From positions 1-41,887 of the forward strand of contig NZ_JACEOL010000035.1 of the NCBI RefSeq assembly GCF_013868055.1: DNA of 41,887 nucleotides, written 5' to 3'. Each line of letters starts with the position of its first letter. Position 1 is the first letter of the stretch. The position numbers were made by a program, and so were the translations under genes. Positions 7,259 to 16,337 of this stretch are shown here, piece after piece. Origin of the DNA: Thermoactinomyces mirandus. Its GTDB lineage: Bacteria; Bacillota; Bacilli; Thermoactinomycetales; Thermoactinomycetaceae. Under the pieces are notes generated by a model. It was given only the letters and a program-made list of their open reading frames with translations. It was not told where the DNA came from and searched no databases.

Positions 7259-8578
7259 TTGAATATACCCAAAACTGGCTGGTTATCGATCGGGCCCAAA
7301 AGACAGCCCCTGGAATTTGTTCCGCTGAAACGTTATCAACGAAATTTTTTTCCTGGCATGGTCCCTGCGATTATCGGCCATAACACGCGGGCCAAAATCA
7401 GATTCAACCCTTCCGTAAAATACGACAAGGCTTTATACGCTCCTGCCCGCATTAAACACTTATCCCGAAAAACTTACAAAGTGGGACCTTTTATTGCCAT
7501 CCTGACATCCGACAACAAAAAACCGTTTGGGGGAAACCAGCAAAATTTTGCGGATTTGATCCGGACTGGGCGAAGCATGGGCGTCACCGTGTATGTACTC
7601 ACCCCACAGGGAATGGACAACGGGACAACCGTCACCGGATATTTACTGGATCATCATTCGCCCCGATTGAGGTGGCGCACAGCCAAGCTCCCGTTTCCCA
7701 ATGTGGTATACAATCGCGTTCCCAATCGAATGGTTGAAAAATCTCCCGAAGTCCAGCAGGCCATCAGACGAATTCAACAAACTCCCGGCGTTTATTTGTT
7801 TAATCCCGGCTTTTTTGATAAATGGACCTTGTTCAGACAGCTTTCCCAGTCTCCATCACTGAGCGGTTTCTTGCCGGAAACCGTAAAACTTCACAGCCCG
7901 ATGCAACTGGCGCAGATGATCTCCAGACATCCGGTCCTTTATCTCAAACCAATCGAGGGAAAAGCGGGAATCCGGATAATGCGGCTGGTGAAACAGAGGA
8001 AAAACTATGAACTGTCCTTCCAGACCAAGTCCCGGAAAAGGCGTTTTCAGATCCGGACACTGAAAGAAGTCTGGCTGCTGTTCAACCGGCTGAAACTGAA
8101 AAGCGACTATATTTTGCAGCAGGGAATCCCCTTGGCCAAATATCACGGCAATCCCTTTGATATTCGGATCCTTTTGCAAAAAAACATCCACGGGCAATGG
8201 AAATTGACCGGTATGGGAATCCGCATTGCCGGGTCAGAAGCAATCTCCACCCATGTACCCATGGGCGGGCGGATTGAAAAGTTTGATACCGTTCTTGACA
8301 AGGTTTTTGGAAAAGAAAAGAACCGGATCAAGAAAAAAATAGAAAATATAGGAATTGGCACCGCGCAATTCATTGAAGCCCAGCAGCAATCCCTGCTTGG
8401 CGAAATGTCAATGGATCTGGGAATTGAATCAGATGGAACCCTCTGGATTTTTGAAGCCAATTCCAAACCGATGAAGTTTGATGAACCGGAAATTCGCAAA
8501 CGTTCCTTGCAGCGCATCATTGAATATTCTCTCTATTTGAGCGGGTTTTCACACCAGTCGGAGGGGACGGCAACATGA
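7259..8578 (+). CDS. YheC/YheD-family ATP-grasp protein with altered glycine loop (4 of 4)
   Basis: A 439-residue paralogue, start TTG with SD AAAAGGGGGG about six bases upstream. It keeps VGPFIAILTSD, PNVVYNRVPNR, PFDIRILLQK (about 299) and WIFEANSKP (about 396). The loop that reads KPNNGSLGSGI in copy 1 is here KPIEGKAGIRI (about 230), so several glycine and serine positions are lost. The NSKP end also lacks the GR that follows in copies 2 and 3. It may have altered nucleotide binding or a partly structural role; the conserved acidic residues argue against a dead gene. It ends in an ATGA overlap with the acetyltransferase gene. Confidence 0.8.
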   Translation: MNIPKTGWLSIGPKRQPLEFVPLKRYQRNFFPGMVPAIIGHNTRAKIRFNPSVKYDKALYAPARIKHLSRKTYKVGPFIAILTSDNKKPFGGNQQNFADLIRTGRSMGVTVYVLTPQGMDNGTTVTGYLLDHHSPRLRWRTAKLPFPNVVYNRVPNRMVEKSPEVQQAIRRIQQTPGVYLFNPGFFDKWTLFRQLSQSPSLSGFLPETVKLHSPMQLAQMISRHPVLYLKPIEGKAGIRIMRLVKQRKNYELSFQTKSRKRRFQIRTLKEVWLLFNRLKLKSDYILQQGIPLAKYHGNPFDIRILLQKNIHGQWKLTGMGIRIAGSEAISTHVPMGGRIEKFDTVLDKVFGKEKNRIKKKIENIGIGTAQFIEAQQQSLLGEMSMDLGIESDGTLWIFEANSKPMKFDEPEIRKRSLQRIIEYSLYLSGFSHQSEGTAT

Positions 8579-9084
8579 AAATCCATCCATTTCCGCCACA
8601 GGCACTCCATCGCATCAAAAAACCGATCCTCCGCTTTATGAAATGTTATGGTGACGGAAGAATCACCTATCGGGCGATGAGATGGTTCAACCAGCAAACG
8701 GCTGAAAATTTCAAGGAAAACTCTTATATCGCCGCTGCCTATGATGGCAAAAAAGTAGCCGGCATCATCGTATTTGGAAACTATGGCATTGAAGAATCCT
8801 TTATTGCCGTTCATCCCGATTACCGGCAAAAAGGGGTTGGAGAAAAGTTACTGAAGCAGGCCATGGCTTCGCTGGGAAAAGTATATGCCCGCGTCGCCCT
8901 GGATAACATTGCCAGTCTGAAACTTTGCTTTACTTGCGGGCTGGTGGCCTTTTTCCTTTCCAAAGGGCCAACCGGCAAGCCCACTTTCTGGTTGGGAGGC
9001 GGAAACTTCAATCCTGACGACGTACTTAAAAAGGGAACTTCTGCCACAAATGAAGCCCATTCACTGGAAATTGGACAAAGCTAG
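8575..9084 (+). CDS. GNAT-family N-acetyltransferase coupled to the YheC/YheD cluster
   Basis: A 169-residue protein with the acetyl-CoA binding motif A of the GNAT fold: VHPDYRQKGVGEKLLKQAM (about residues 80-98), including the Q/RxxGxG/A loop. A beta-strand/alpha-helix segment with NIASLKLCFTCGL follows, typical of the C-terminal half of the fold. It overlaps the last YheC/YheD gene by ATGA and has an SD (GGAGGGG) inside it, so it is the last gene of that operon. The acceptor is unknown. One inference is that it modifies the same product or peptide as the ATP-grasp proteins. Confidence 0.75.
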   Translation: MKIHPFPPQALHRIKKPILRFMKCYGDGRITYRAMRWFNQQTAENFKENSYIAAAYDGKKVAGIIVFGNYGIEESFIAVHPDYRQKGVGEKLLKQAMASLGKVYARVALDNIASLKLCFTCGLVAFFLSKGPTGKPTFWLGGGNFNPDDVLKKGTSATNEAHSLEIGQS

Positions 9085-9098
9085 ATATCACGGCAAAA

Positions 9099-9139
9099 AT
9101 AAAGCGACTGCCCAGAATCATGCTGGACAGTCACTTTAT
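9099..9139. terminator. Bidirectional terminator between convergent genes
   Basis: A long stem is formed by ATAAAG-GACTG-CCAG (9099-9115) with CTGG-CAGTC-CTTTAT (9123-9139), with two single mismatches. It separates the acetyltransferase gene (plus) from the NlpC/P60 gene (minus). Confidence 0.75.
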
Positions 9140-9178
9140 ATTTTGGAGCGGCAACGTATTTTCAATCCCAATTGTCGC

Positions 9179-9883
9179 TTACTGAATCACACGTTTAGCT
9201 TTTACAAAGCCTTCTTTTAACCAGCCATCGGACAGATCATCATACCGGACACCGCCTGGTCCCCAGGTATGCAAAATTTTGTTGTTTCCGGCATAAATGC
9301 CTACATGACCAATCCGTCCGGGGTTGCTGCGTAGTTCGAAGAACAACAAATCCCCTTTTTGAATTTCCGATTTGCTTACTGTTTGTCCTACCTGTGATTG
9401 TTGGCGGGAGTTGCGCGGCAAATCAATTCCATTTTCTTTATATACATGCTGAACAAAGGATGAACAATCAAACGTATTGGTTTGTCCGGATTTTGCTCCA
9501 AATTCATAGGGGGTTCCAAGGTATTTTTCACCGGTAGCAATAATTTTGTCTGCTAATGCTGCCTGTAGTTCATTTGATTGTTCCTGCTTTGTTTCTTTTG
9601 CAGTTGCGTCATTGTTTTCTGTATTTGTCTCATGATCAGAAGTTTCTGTTTGATTCAAAGATTTTCCAGATTGCGATGTTTGCGTATTTACTGGTTGGGC
9701 ATTGGCAATTTTGCCTGCATCCCATTTCCAGCCAAACTGACTGAAGATTTGAGTGATAATTGATTGAACATTTTTCGTGTCAAGAGTTGCCGCATGGGTA
9801 ATCCCTGCTGGAAAGCCCACAGAAATAACGAGAGATGCTACGACAGTAATTCCCCATTTTTTCAATTTCTTACTGTTTGGCAT
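9179..9883 (-). CDS. Secreted NlpC/P60 family cell-wall endopeptidase
   Basis: A 234-residue exported protein. It begins with a basic segment and hydrophobic signal peptide ending near ITHAA, followed by a low-complexity Q/N/T/E-rich linker and a C-terminal NlpC/P60 domain with the catalytic triad visible: Cys140 in FDCSSF, His193 in HVGIY and His205 in LHTWG. NlpC/P60 enzymes cleave D-Glu to diaminopimelate bonds in peptidoglycan. The start was placed at the second of two adjacent ATGs, five bases after GGAGG; the frame stays open for 26 more codons. There is no LysM or SH3 targeting domain. Given the spore genes around it, a role in sporulation or cell separation is possible but not shown. 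Confidence 0.85.
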   Translation of the reverse strand: MPNSKKLKKWGITVVASLVISVGFPAGITHAATLDTKNVQSIITQIFSQFGWKWDAGKIANAQPVNTQTSQSGKSLNQTETSDHETNTENNDATAKETKQEQSNELQAALADKIIATGEKYLGTPYEFGAKSGQTNTFDCSSFVQHVYKENGIDLPRNSRQQSQVGQTVSKSEIQKGDLLFFELRSNPGRIGHVGIYAGNNKILHTWGPGGVRYDDLSDGWLKEGFVKAKRVIQ

Positions 9884-10092
9884 CATATCCTCCTCTTCCA
9901 TTTTTGCCACTCCATAAGCTAGACACATGTTAACACAGATTTTTTTTGTTTTAATAGGCAATAAATGGTTATCGCTGAAAACCCTATCAAATAAAAGTAT
10001 CCCATTTTTTTACATTGACAGGTTTCCACTTTTCCGCCTCATGCATATACCTGTAAGAGAGCGCAAAATGTTGACAGAAAGGGGTTCGACCG

Positions 10093-12972
10093 TTGAAAAG
10101 GAAAAAGTCCTATCCGGCCAGAAAAAGAGAAAAACCTTCCCCCTATATGGATGAAAGGATTCTGGAGGAACTGATCAGGCTTGAACAGGCAGAAATCGAA
10201 AAAAAATGGGGTGGTAACGGTCAGGAAGAAAAACCCGGGGAATCAGCCGCACCGTCGAAAGAAAACAGAAGCAAACCTGCGCCAAACCGTGAACTTCGCC
10301 AGGCAACTTCCCCCATTTATACCAATGACATCGCAGACTCTGCGGTTACAGGCGAAAAAATCGCCAACCGGTCCATTAATGGAGACAAGATCAAACCGGA
10401 AAGCATTAATACAGACCATCTGGAACAGGCAGCCGTCACAGAGTCAAAACTGAAAAATGAAGCGGTGACATCCCAGAAAATTGCGAAACGGGCTATTCGG
10501 GACTTCCATCTGGATCATGATGCCATCGACCAGAAGCACATTAAAAAAGAGGCTATTGAGGCCAAACACATCAAGGATAATGAAATTCCCGGCAGCAAAT
10601 TGCTGGATCACAGCATTACGGAAAGCAAGATCAGAAACCGGACCATCCAGGGGAAACATTTGGCAATCGGCCATATTCAGAATGAACATCTGGCCGACCA
10701 AGCCATCAGCGGGGAAAAATTGAAGAGCGGTTCCATCCGCACCATTCATCTGGAGAATGAAGTGGTCAACCAGGCAAAACTGGCAGATGAATCGGTTTCT
10801 GGAAACAAAATCCAGAACGATGCCATCACCAGTGAAAAAATTGCTCCCCAGTCGATCGATTCCAGACATATTCGCCCTGGAGCAATACAAAGTGCTCATC
10901 TTCAGGAACGCACCATCAGCCCGCAACATTTGAAAGAGCAGTCCATTCCGGGAGAAAAGCTGACTTTTGATTCCGTTACCAGCCAACATTTGCAAAAACA
11001 GTCCATCCTCCAGGAACATTTGAATCCAAATATCATCACTAATGAACATCTGGCTCCCGGTTCCGTCGGTAACCAACAGATCATGCCAAACAGCATTGGC
11101 TCCGAAAGCATTCAGGAACAGGCAATTCAGGCAAAACACCTGAATAAAAAAATCATCGGGGAGCAGCATTTACAGGAAAATTGCATCAATCAGCGCCATA
11201 TCCAGGATGCGAGCATCAACGAGCAGCATCTTGCCAACCATTCCATTTCCGGTTCCAAGCTGATCGACCATTCCATTTCAACCTCCAAGCTGGCCCCCGA
11301 ATCGGTATCTTCAGATAAAATCAATGATTATGCCATCACTTCCGACAAACTGGCCAATGGCTGTGTCACATCCGAAAAAATCGGACACCACACCATCAAG
11401 AAAGAACATCTGGATGAACAGATCATTCTGGGAAAACACATCGAACAGGAGCAAATCAAGGGTGGGCATATCGCCAATGAAACGATCAGTGGGGAAAAAT
11501 TGACCAATGAAAGCATTCAGGGAAAACATATCACTTCCGAAGCTGTCCTTGGACACCATATCGCTCCATTTGCAGTTCAGTCCAATCATATCGTTGACGG
11601 AGCGATTACAAAAAACAAGCTGGATCATGCCGTGATCGAAAGACAGCATATTGCAGATCAGGCCATCGAGGCACACCATCTCAAAAGTGAGCAAATTCAG
11701 ACCCGCCATCTGAAAGATCAGGCGATTACCAGTGAAAAAATTGCCAGTGATCAGGTTGAGTCCCGCCACCTTGCCGATGAGGCGGTCAAGGCGGAACACA
11801 TTGCCCAAAAGCAAATCGGCCGACACCATCTCCAGGATCAGGCCATTTCAAGCGAACTGATCCAGGACGAGGCGATTCAGGCTCGCAAGCTGGCGCAAGG
11901 CGCCGTCCAGGCACCGCATATAGCAACGGATGCAATTGAGTCCCGTCATATCGGGGTACAGCAGATTGCAGGCGCACATATTGCCGAAAATGCCATCTCC
12001 GGCCAACATATCGCAGAAGAGGCGATTTCGGCAGACCATCTGCAAAACGATCTTGTCGGGTCGGATAAACTGGCTTCCCATTCGGTATTGCCGCGCCACA
12101 TTGTCGACGATTCGGTCAGGTCGTGGCACATTGCCAAACGGCAAATCCAGGGAATTCATATGGAACACGACACCATTTCCAGTGAGCTGATCCAGGAAAA
12201 TGCCGTCACATCCGACAAGATTGCCAATCAATCCGTGTTGCCGCGCCATATTGCGGATGATGGAATTTTATCCTGCCATATTGCCAAACGGCAAATTCAG
12301 GAAAACCATATTGAACCTGATACAATTTCTTCCGAACTGTTGCAGGATCATGCCGTTACCTCCGGGAAAATCGCCGATCATTCCATCGGACTGGAGAAAC
12401 TGAATTTCCGTCCCGTTCTTGTGAGCGAACAGCCGGTGATCTGCTCGGGCCTGGCACAGTTTGAGCTGGATGAAAATCTTGACAAACAGATTTTTAAGAT
12501 TTTGCTGGACCAACCGGTCAAATCACCTTATGCCGTTGTAGCTGTCACCAATCATCCAGCCTGTTTTGCAAGCCTGGCCCAAAACAGCAAAGAATATTTC
12601 CTGATTCAGATCAATCGACTACAACCTTCAGACGAACACATCCAGGGAATCATTCATTGGATGATTCAATCCGTCGATTCTGAAAATATCGCTTCGGCCA
12701 TTCCGGCAACCGAACCGGCTGAAGAATCCGAAACTTCCGCGGATCAGGGCGCTGCTTCAATTCCTGCATTTCCCCTGATAAACACCAAGCATGCTGATCA
12801 CACCCCGCTTCATGCAGACGAACCGGAAACTGTTGAGAACCGTGGTGAACATGAAGAAGAACACCAATTGATCATCGCTTCCACAAACATGCCTTTGCAT
12901 AAAGAGAGCCGGGAGAATCATGAAGAGCCTGATTACGGGGATGAGCAGAAAAACAAAAATCCCGTTGATTAA
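10093..12972 (+). CDS. Giant decapeptide-repeat protein, putative fibre or surface protein
   Basis: A 959-residue protein, start TTG with SD AAAGGGG. Residues 1-82 are charged and basic with no signal peptide. Residues 83-772 are 69 decapeptide units without a single insertion or deletion, consensus xAIxSxHIAD. Position 3 is I or V in all units, position 8 is I or L in 68, and position 7 is H or K in 64. Residues 773-870 look globular and end with GIIHWMIQSVD. The last 90 residues are acidic and E/H-rich. Similar AVTxxKIADGAV-type repeats occur in phage tail-fibre-like and Firmicutes surface proteins, and the C-terminal domain may relate to the WIAG-tail family, which I cannot confirm. The lack of a signal peptide with spore-gene neighbours suggests mother-cell synthesis and assembly on the spore. 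Confidence 0.7.
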   Translation: MKRKKSYPARKREKPSPYMDERILEELIRLEQAEIEKKWGGNGQEEKPGESAAPSKENRSKPAPNRELRQATSPIYTNDIADSAVTGEKIANRSINGDKIKPESINTDHLEQAAVTESKLKNEAVTSQKIAKRAIRDFHLDHDAIDQKHIKKEAIEAKHIKDNEIPGSKLLDHSITESKIRNRTIQGKHLAIGHIQNEHLADQAISGEKLKSGSIRTIHLENEVVNQAKLADESVSGNKIQNDAITSEKIAPQSIDSRHIRPGAIQSAHLQERTISPQHLKEQSIPGEKLTFDSVTSQHLQKQSILQEHLNPNIITNEHLAPGSVGNQQIMPNSIGSESIQEQAIQAKHLNKKIIGEQHLQENCINQRHIQDASINEQHLANHSISGSKLIDHSISTSKLAPESVSSDKINDYAITSDKLANGCVTSEKIGHHTIKKEHLDEQIILGKHIEQEQIKGGHIANETISGEKLTNESIQGKHITSEAVLGHHIAPFAVQSNHIVDGAITKNKLDHAVIERQHIADQAIEAHHLKSEQIQTRHLKDQAITSEKIASDQVESRHLADEAVKAEHIAQKQIGRHHLQDQAISSELIQDEAIQARKLAQGAVQAPHIATDAIESRHIGVQQIAGAHIAENAISGQHIAEEAISADHLQNDLVGSDKLASHSVLPRHIVDDSVRSWHIAKRQIQGIHMEHDTISSELIQENAVTSDKIANQSVLPRHIADDGILSCHIAKRQIQENHIEPDTISSELLQDHAVTSGKIADHSIGLEKLNFRPVLVSEQPVICSGLAQFELDENLDKQIFKILLDQPVKSPYAVVAVTNHPACFASLAQNSKEYFLIQINRLQPSDEHIQGIIHWMIQSVDSENIASAIPATEPAEESETSADQGAASIPAFPLINTKHADHTPLHADEPETVENRGEHEEEHQLIIASTNMPLHKESRENHEEPDYGDEQKNKNPVD
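10339..12408 (+). repeat. Array of 69 coding 30-bp repeats (decapeptide units)
   Basis: 2,070 bases made of exactly 69 units of 30 bases. Units are diverged at DNA level but strictly in phase. The constant hydrophobic residues at positions 3 and 8 give a five-residue period. This predicts a regular elongated beta structure; a beta-solenoid or an oligomeric fibre are both possible. The period explains long spurious open frames on the opposite strand. Confidence 0.9.
12079..12378 (+). repeat. Recent 150-bp tandem duplication within the decapeptide array
   Basis: Units 59-63 (12079-12228) and units 64-68 (12229-12378) are much closer to each other than to the rest. Both read SVLPRHI, then HIAKRQIQ, then DTISSEL, then AVTS.KIA. 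This shows the array grows by duplication of five-unit blocks. Confidence 0.85.
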
Positions 12973-13018
12973 AAAAAGGTCCGCTTCAGCATCTTTCCGG
13001 CGAAGCGGACCTTTTTTT
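12971..13018. terminator. Strong bidirectional terminator between repeat protein and spoVR
   Basis: A7-GGTCCGCTTC (12971-12987) pairs with GAAGCGGACC-T7 (13002-13018), giving a 17-bp perfect stem with A and T tails on both sides. It serves both convergent genes. Confidence 0.95.
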
Positions 13019-14433
13019 CACAAAAACCGGCGGGTACATTTTTTCCCGTTGTAACAGAAAACGACTTTCCGCCCCTCAATCACCGTTTCCAGGTGAACGG
13101 AGCGCCCCCATAATGCGTAAACATGCGGAAGCGTTTTCTCCAGATATTTGATATCCAGTTCAATTCCTTCATAGCGGTGAACCAGATATAACTCCCCGTT
13201 TTGCAAATAGTCCCCGTCTTCGACCACAATCACGGGATGGCCGCCGTTAACCCGGCTCCTGACCAGTTCATCCCTGACCGATTCCCAATTCTTGTCGGTC
13301 ACCTTCCATTCATTTCCCTGCCGCTGGAACACATACAAATCCAGCTCTTCCACCAGCTCTTTTGTCAGGTAATTGCGCAAAAATGAAATGTCAGAGTCCA
13401 GCTCCCTCACCTCAAAAATCTTTTGCCGGCCGTCACTCGCTGAAATGCCTTGTTCTTTTCTTTCTTTCTCCGCCCTCTTGTTCCATCTCCGTTCAATATC
13501 TTCAAATATTTTCAAACCAAGGTAATACGGGTTGATCGATGTTTTCGACGGCTGCAGGACAGATGCATTCAAACGGGCAAATTCAATCGTTTCTTCCTCA
13601 TCCAGATCCAGTTCCCGCATAATCCGGATGTGCCAGTAAGAGGCCCAGCCCTCATTCATAATTTTGGTTTCCAGCTGCGGCCAGAAATATAACATTTCAT
13701 TGCGTACGATGGTCAGGATATCCTGATGCCAGTCTTCCATGATCCGGCTGTTTTCCATCAGAAACATGAGCAGGTCTTTTTCAGGCTGTTCGGGAAAACG
13801 TTTCTTTTTGGGTACAGGAGGTTTTGGAGGATTTTTGAGGTGATCCAGTTCCCACAGGTCATCATAAGGAGTGGAACGTTTCGGTGAAGCCGGCGGCACT
13901 CTCGGTATCTGACGCCGTTTGCTGTTCTTCAGGTCGAGGAGGCTGGGATTGATATGCTCCTGAATTGCAAGCACATGATCCAGAAATTCTTCCACCGCTT
14001 CTTTTCCATATTTCATTTCATACTGGCGGATCCGTTCGGCGCTGGCAGCCATGGTTTCCACCATATCCCTCGAGGTGGCCGAGAAGCGGACATTGTTTTT
14101 GAAAAAATCGCAGTGCGCCAAAACATGGGCAACAATCAGCTTGTTTTGTGTCAAACTGTTTCCTTTCAGCAAAAAGGCATAACAGGGATTGGAGTTGATT
14201 ACCAGTTCATAGATTTTGCTCAGGTTCAGATCGTACTGGAGTTTCATCTTATGAAAGGCTTTCCCGAAACTCCAATGGGAAAAGCGTGTTGGCATGCCGT
14301 ATGCGCCAAAAGTATATATGATATCAGCCGGACAGATTTCATAACGCATGGGATAAAAGTCAAGGCCAAAACCTTTTGCAATCTCGGTAATCTCGGCAAT
14401 CGCCCGTTCTAACTGTTTGTGGTTCCCGTTCAT
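13018..14433 (-). CDS. spoVR: SpoVR family protein, spore cortex formation
   Basis: A 471-residue protein of the usual SpoVR length (B. subtilis about 468). Recognisable family features are the N-terminal [40 protein letters not shown], the [12 protein letters not shown] histidine segment, and [10 protein letters not shown] further on. SpoVR is a soluble mother-cell protein needed for normal cortex formation in B. subtilis; its chemistry is not known. The start is ATG with SD AAAGGGG. It faces the decapeptide-repeat gene and shares a terminator with it. Non-sporulating bacteria have homologues next to yeaH and prkA, which are absent here. Confidence 0.95.
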   Translation of the reverse strand: MNGNHKQLERAIAEITEIAKGFGLDFYPMRYEICPADIIYTFGAYGMPTRFSHWSFGKAFHKMKLQYDLNLSKIYELVINSNPCYAFLLKGNSLTQNKLIVAHVLAHCDFFKNNVRFSATSRDMVETMAASAERIRQYEMKYGKEAVEEFLDHVLAIQEHINPSLLDLKNSKRRQIPRVPPASPKRSTPYDDLWELDHLKNPPKPPVPKKKRFPEQPEKDLLMFLMENSRIMEDWHQDILTIVRNEMLYFWPQLETKIMNEGWASYWHIRIMRELDLDEEETIEFARLNASVLQPSKTSINPYYLGLKIFEDIERRWNKRAEKERKEQGISASDGRQKIFEVRELDSDISFLRNYLTKELVEELDLYVFQRQGNEWKVTDKNWESVRDELVRSRVNGGHPVIVVEDGDYLQNGELYLVHRYEGIELDIKYLEKTLPHVYALWGRSVHLETVIEGRKVVFCYNGKKCTRRFL

Positions 14434-14638
14434 CCAGGCATCCCCTTTCCAAAAAGGAATTTACTTCTATAACAATCAGACCGGGACAGAACTGGCACGA
14501 CTGCTTTCATCAAATCACACCTAATTTAATAAAATAAATATAAGTATATTATACTGAATTTTCTATAAAAATTCAATGGCTGCCATTCTATGGAAAGTTA
14601 TTTCGTACACACTTTATTTAATTTCAACATAAAATGAA

Positions 14639-14668
14639 TTGACAAGTCACAAAATCAAGCGTTATACT
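14639..14668 (+). promoter_or_regulatory. Sigma-A promoter of the M-box/mgtE unit
   Basis: TTGACA (14639-14644) and TATACT (14663-14668) are separated by 18 bases, upstream of the riboswitch aptamer. A start near 14675 would put the entire aptamer in the leader. Confidence 0.85.
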
Positions 14669-14699
14669 GACTACGATTCTGAAAACATATACCAATTGT

Positions 14700-14823
14700 C
14701 CTTATCTCTGTTAGGTGAGGCTCCTGTACGGAGACATGCTACTGCCCAAAAATGTCGAGAGACGCCAATGGGTCAGCAGGAAAGATCGGAACGAAGGTCT
14801 TTTCTAATGTAGCTGGTTTTTTT
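14700..14823 (+). promoter_or_regulatory. M-box (ykoK leader) magnesium riboswitch
   Basis: The leader contains the conserved M-box text in order: GTTAGGTGAGGCTCCT, GGAGACATGCTACTGCCC, ATGTCGAGAGACGCCAATG and GGTCAGCAGGAA. These match the RF00380 consensus closely. A run of seven T residues (14817-14823) ends the element, consistent with transcription attenuation when magnesium is bound. It precedes mgtE, the expected target. The stretch 14434-14638 before it holds AT-rich promoter sequence and nothing else I recognise. Confidence 0.95.
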
Positions 14824-14954
14824 ACAACCTATGCCGTTCAGTGCCAAAGCTCAATGAGGGAGATAAACAATTTGCTCATGGTCATGAGCTTATTTGCAAT
14901 GTCTCCCCTCTAAAAACAGAGTGGATTTTTTATTTTTCAAAAGGGGGGAAAAGG

Positions 14955-16304
14955 ATGAATCAAGCTGTACAAAAGGAGGAATTGCAAACCCTTATCTTCT
15001 CAAACAGGGAAACCAAAAGGTTAAATGAACTCCTGAACAAAATGCAACCCTATGATTTGTCTGAAATTTTGCGTGATATGGATGAAAGTGAGCAACTGGA
15101 ACTGATCTCCAGCCTGTCTCTGGTAAATGCCGCGGAAATGCTTGAATATCTCGAACCGGAACTTCAATACCACCTCTTGAACCGGCTGGATCATTCGCTT
15201 GCTTCTCCGCTGTTGAAGCAAATGTCGAGTGACATGGTTGTCGACCTGTTACTTGCCATCCATCCGCTGCAGGCCAAGAAACTGCTTCAGCTTCTGCCCG
15301 AAGATTACCGGCAGAAAATCAATGATTTGATGAACTATCCCGAATATACCGCAGGCAGTCTGATGACGGTGGACTATGTTTCCGCACGCGCTTACTGGAC
15401 CGGCGAACAGACAATCCGGCATATCCGGAAAGTCGGGTACGAAGCAGAGATTATCTCTTACATCTATGTGACAGACAAACGTGGAAAACTGTTCGGTGTA
15501 GTCTCGTTAAAGGAAATAATTCTGGCAGATCCGCAAACACAAATCGCGAACATCGCCAAAACGGACATTATTTCGGTTCCGGCCGAGATGGAACAGGAAG
15601 ACGTGGCCTCGATCTTGTCCCGTTACGGTTTTTACGCCGTCCCCGTAGTTGACAGGCAGACCCGGCTGATTGGAATTATTACGTACGACGATCTGGTTGA
15701 GGTCATTCAGGATGAAGCGACAGAAGATATCCAGAAAATCGGGGGCAGCCAACCCCTGACAGAGCCATATTTTAAAACTTCGGTCTGGAGCCTGTACCGG
15801 AAACGGATTTTGTGGCTGCTTGTTCTGTTTATTGGAGGAGCCTATACGGCAACGGTACTGGAAAGTTACCAGAACACGCTGGACAAAGTCGTTGCCCTGT
15901 CATTTTTCATTCCCTTATTGATCGGAACTGGCGGAAATACCGGTTCACAGATCGTCACCACCCTGATCAGGGCCCTGGGGGTTGGGGAGGTAAAATTCCA
16001 TGACCTGTTTCGCGTGATTCGGAAAGAATTGATCGCGGGTTTGCTGTTGGGTATTTCGCTCGGGCTGATCGGGTTCCTGCGGGCATATGTGATGGGAGTC
16101 AGCTTTGATATCGCATATGTGGTCGCGTTTGCCGCCATGTTTATCGTGCTGTGGTCATCACTGGTTGCGGCTGCATTGCCTCTCATTCTGGACCGTCTGC
16201 ATGCAGACCCGGCCGTAGTTTCCGGTCCGCTGATCAGCACCCTTGTCGATGGTACCGGACTGATCATCTATATGACGATTGCCAAAATCATTTTAGGCCT
16301 TTAA
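14955..16304 (+). CDS. mgtE: Magnesium transporter MgtE
   Basis: A 449-residue MgtE with the standard layout: N-terminal helical superhelix domain (about 1-125), entry to the CBS pair at YTAGSLMTVDYVSA (about 128-141), two CBS domains to about 260, a linker helix, and five transmembrane helices from about 285 on. The pore-lining helix text LLIGTGGNTGSQ and the C-terminal ADPAVVSGPLISTLVDGTG are present. It is a dimeric magnesium channel at the cytoplasmic membrane, gated by magnesium bound to the N and CBS domains. The SD AAGGGGGG precedes the ATG; the frame continues 38 codons upstream but only through the riboswitch leader. Confidence 0.95.
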   Translation: MNQAVQKEELQTLIFSNRETKRLNELLNKMQPYDLSEILRDMDESEQLELISSLSLVNAAEMLEYLEPELQYHLLNRLDHSLASPLLKQMSSDMVVDLLLAIHPLQAKKLLQLLPEDYRQKINDLMNYPEYTAGSLMTVDYVSARAYWTGEQTIRHIRKVGYEAEIISYIYVTDKRGKLFGVVSLKEIILADPQTQIANIAKTDIISVPAEMEQEDVASILSRYGFYAVPVVDRQTRLIGIITYDDLVEVIQDEATEDIQKIGGSQPLTEPYFKTSVWSLYRKRILWLLVLFIGGAYTATVLESYQNTLDKVVALSFFIPLLIGTGGNTGSQIVTTLIRALGVGEVKFHDLFRVIRKELIAGLLLGISLGLIGFLRAYVMGVSFDIAYVVAFAAMFIVLWSSLVAAALPLILDRLHADPAVVSGPLISTLVDGTGLIIYMTIAKIILGL

Positions 16305-16337
16305 ATTCAAGATGAATCGAGGTTGATGTATCTTTGG

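Noticed and set aside
10015..10045. TTGACA upstream of the repeat protein gene as a sigma-A promoter
   Set aside because: No acceptable -10 at 16-19 bases; the CATATA downstream does not fit sigma-K or sigma-E consensus well enough.
10444..12249. Several long open frames on the minus strand opposite the repeat protein
   Set aside because: They result from the 30-base periodicity of the repeat array and lack SD sequences; the plus-strand frame explains the region.
10339..12408. 30-base periodicity resembling a CRISPR array
   Set aside because: Units are contiguous without spacers, diverged, and encode a continuous decapeptide pattern.
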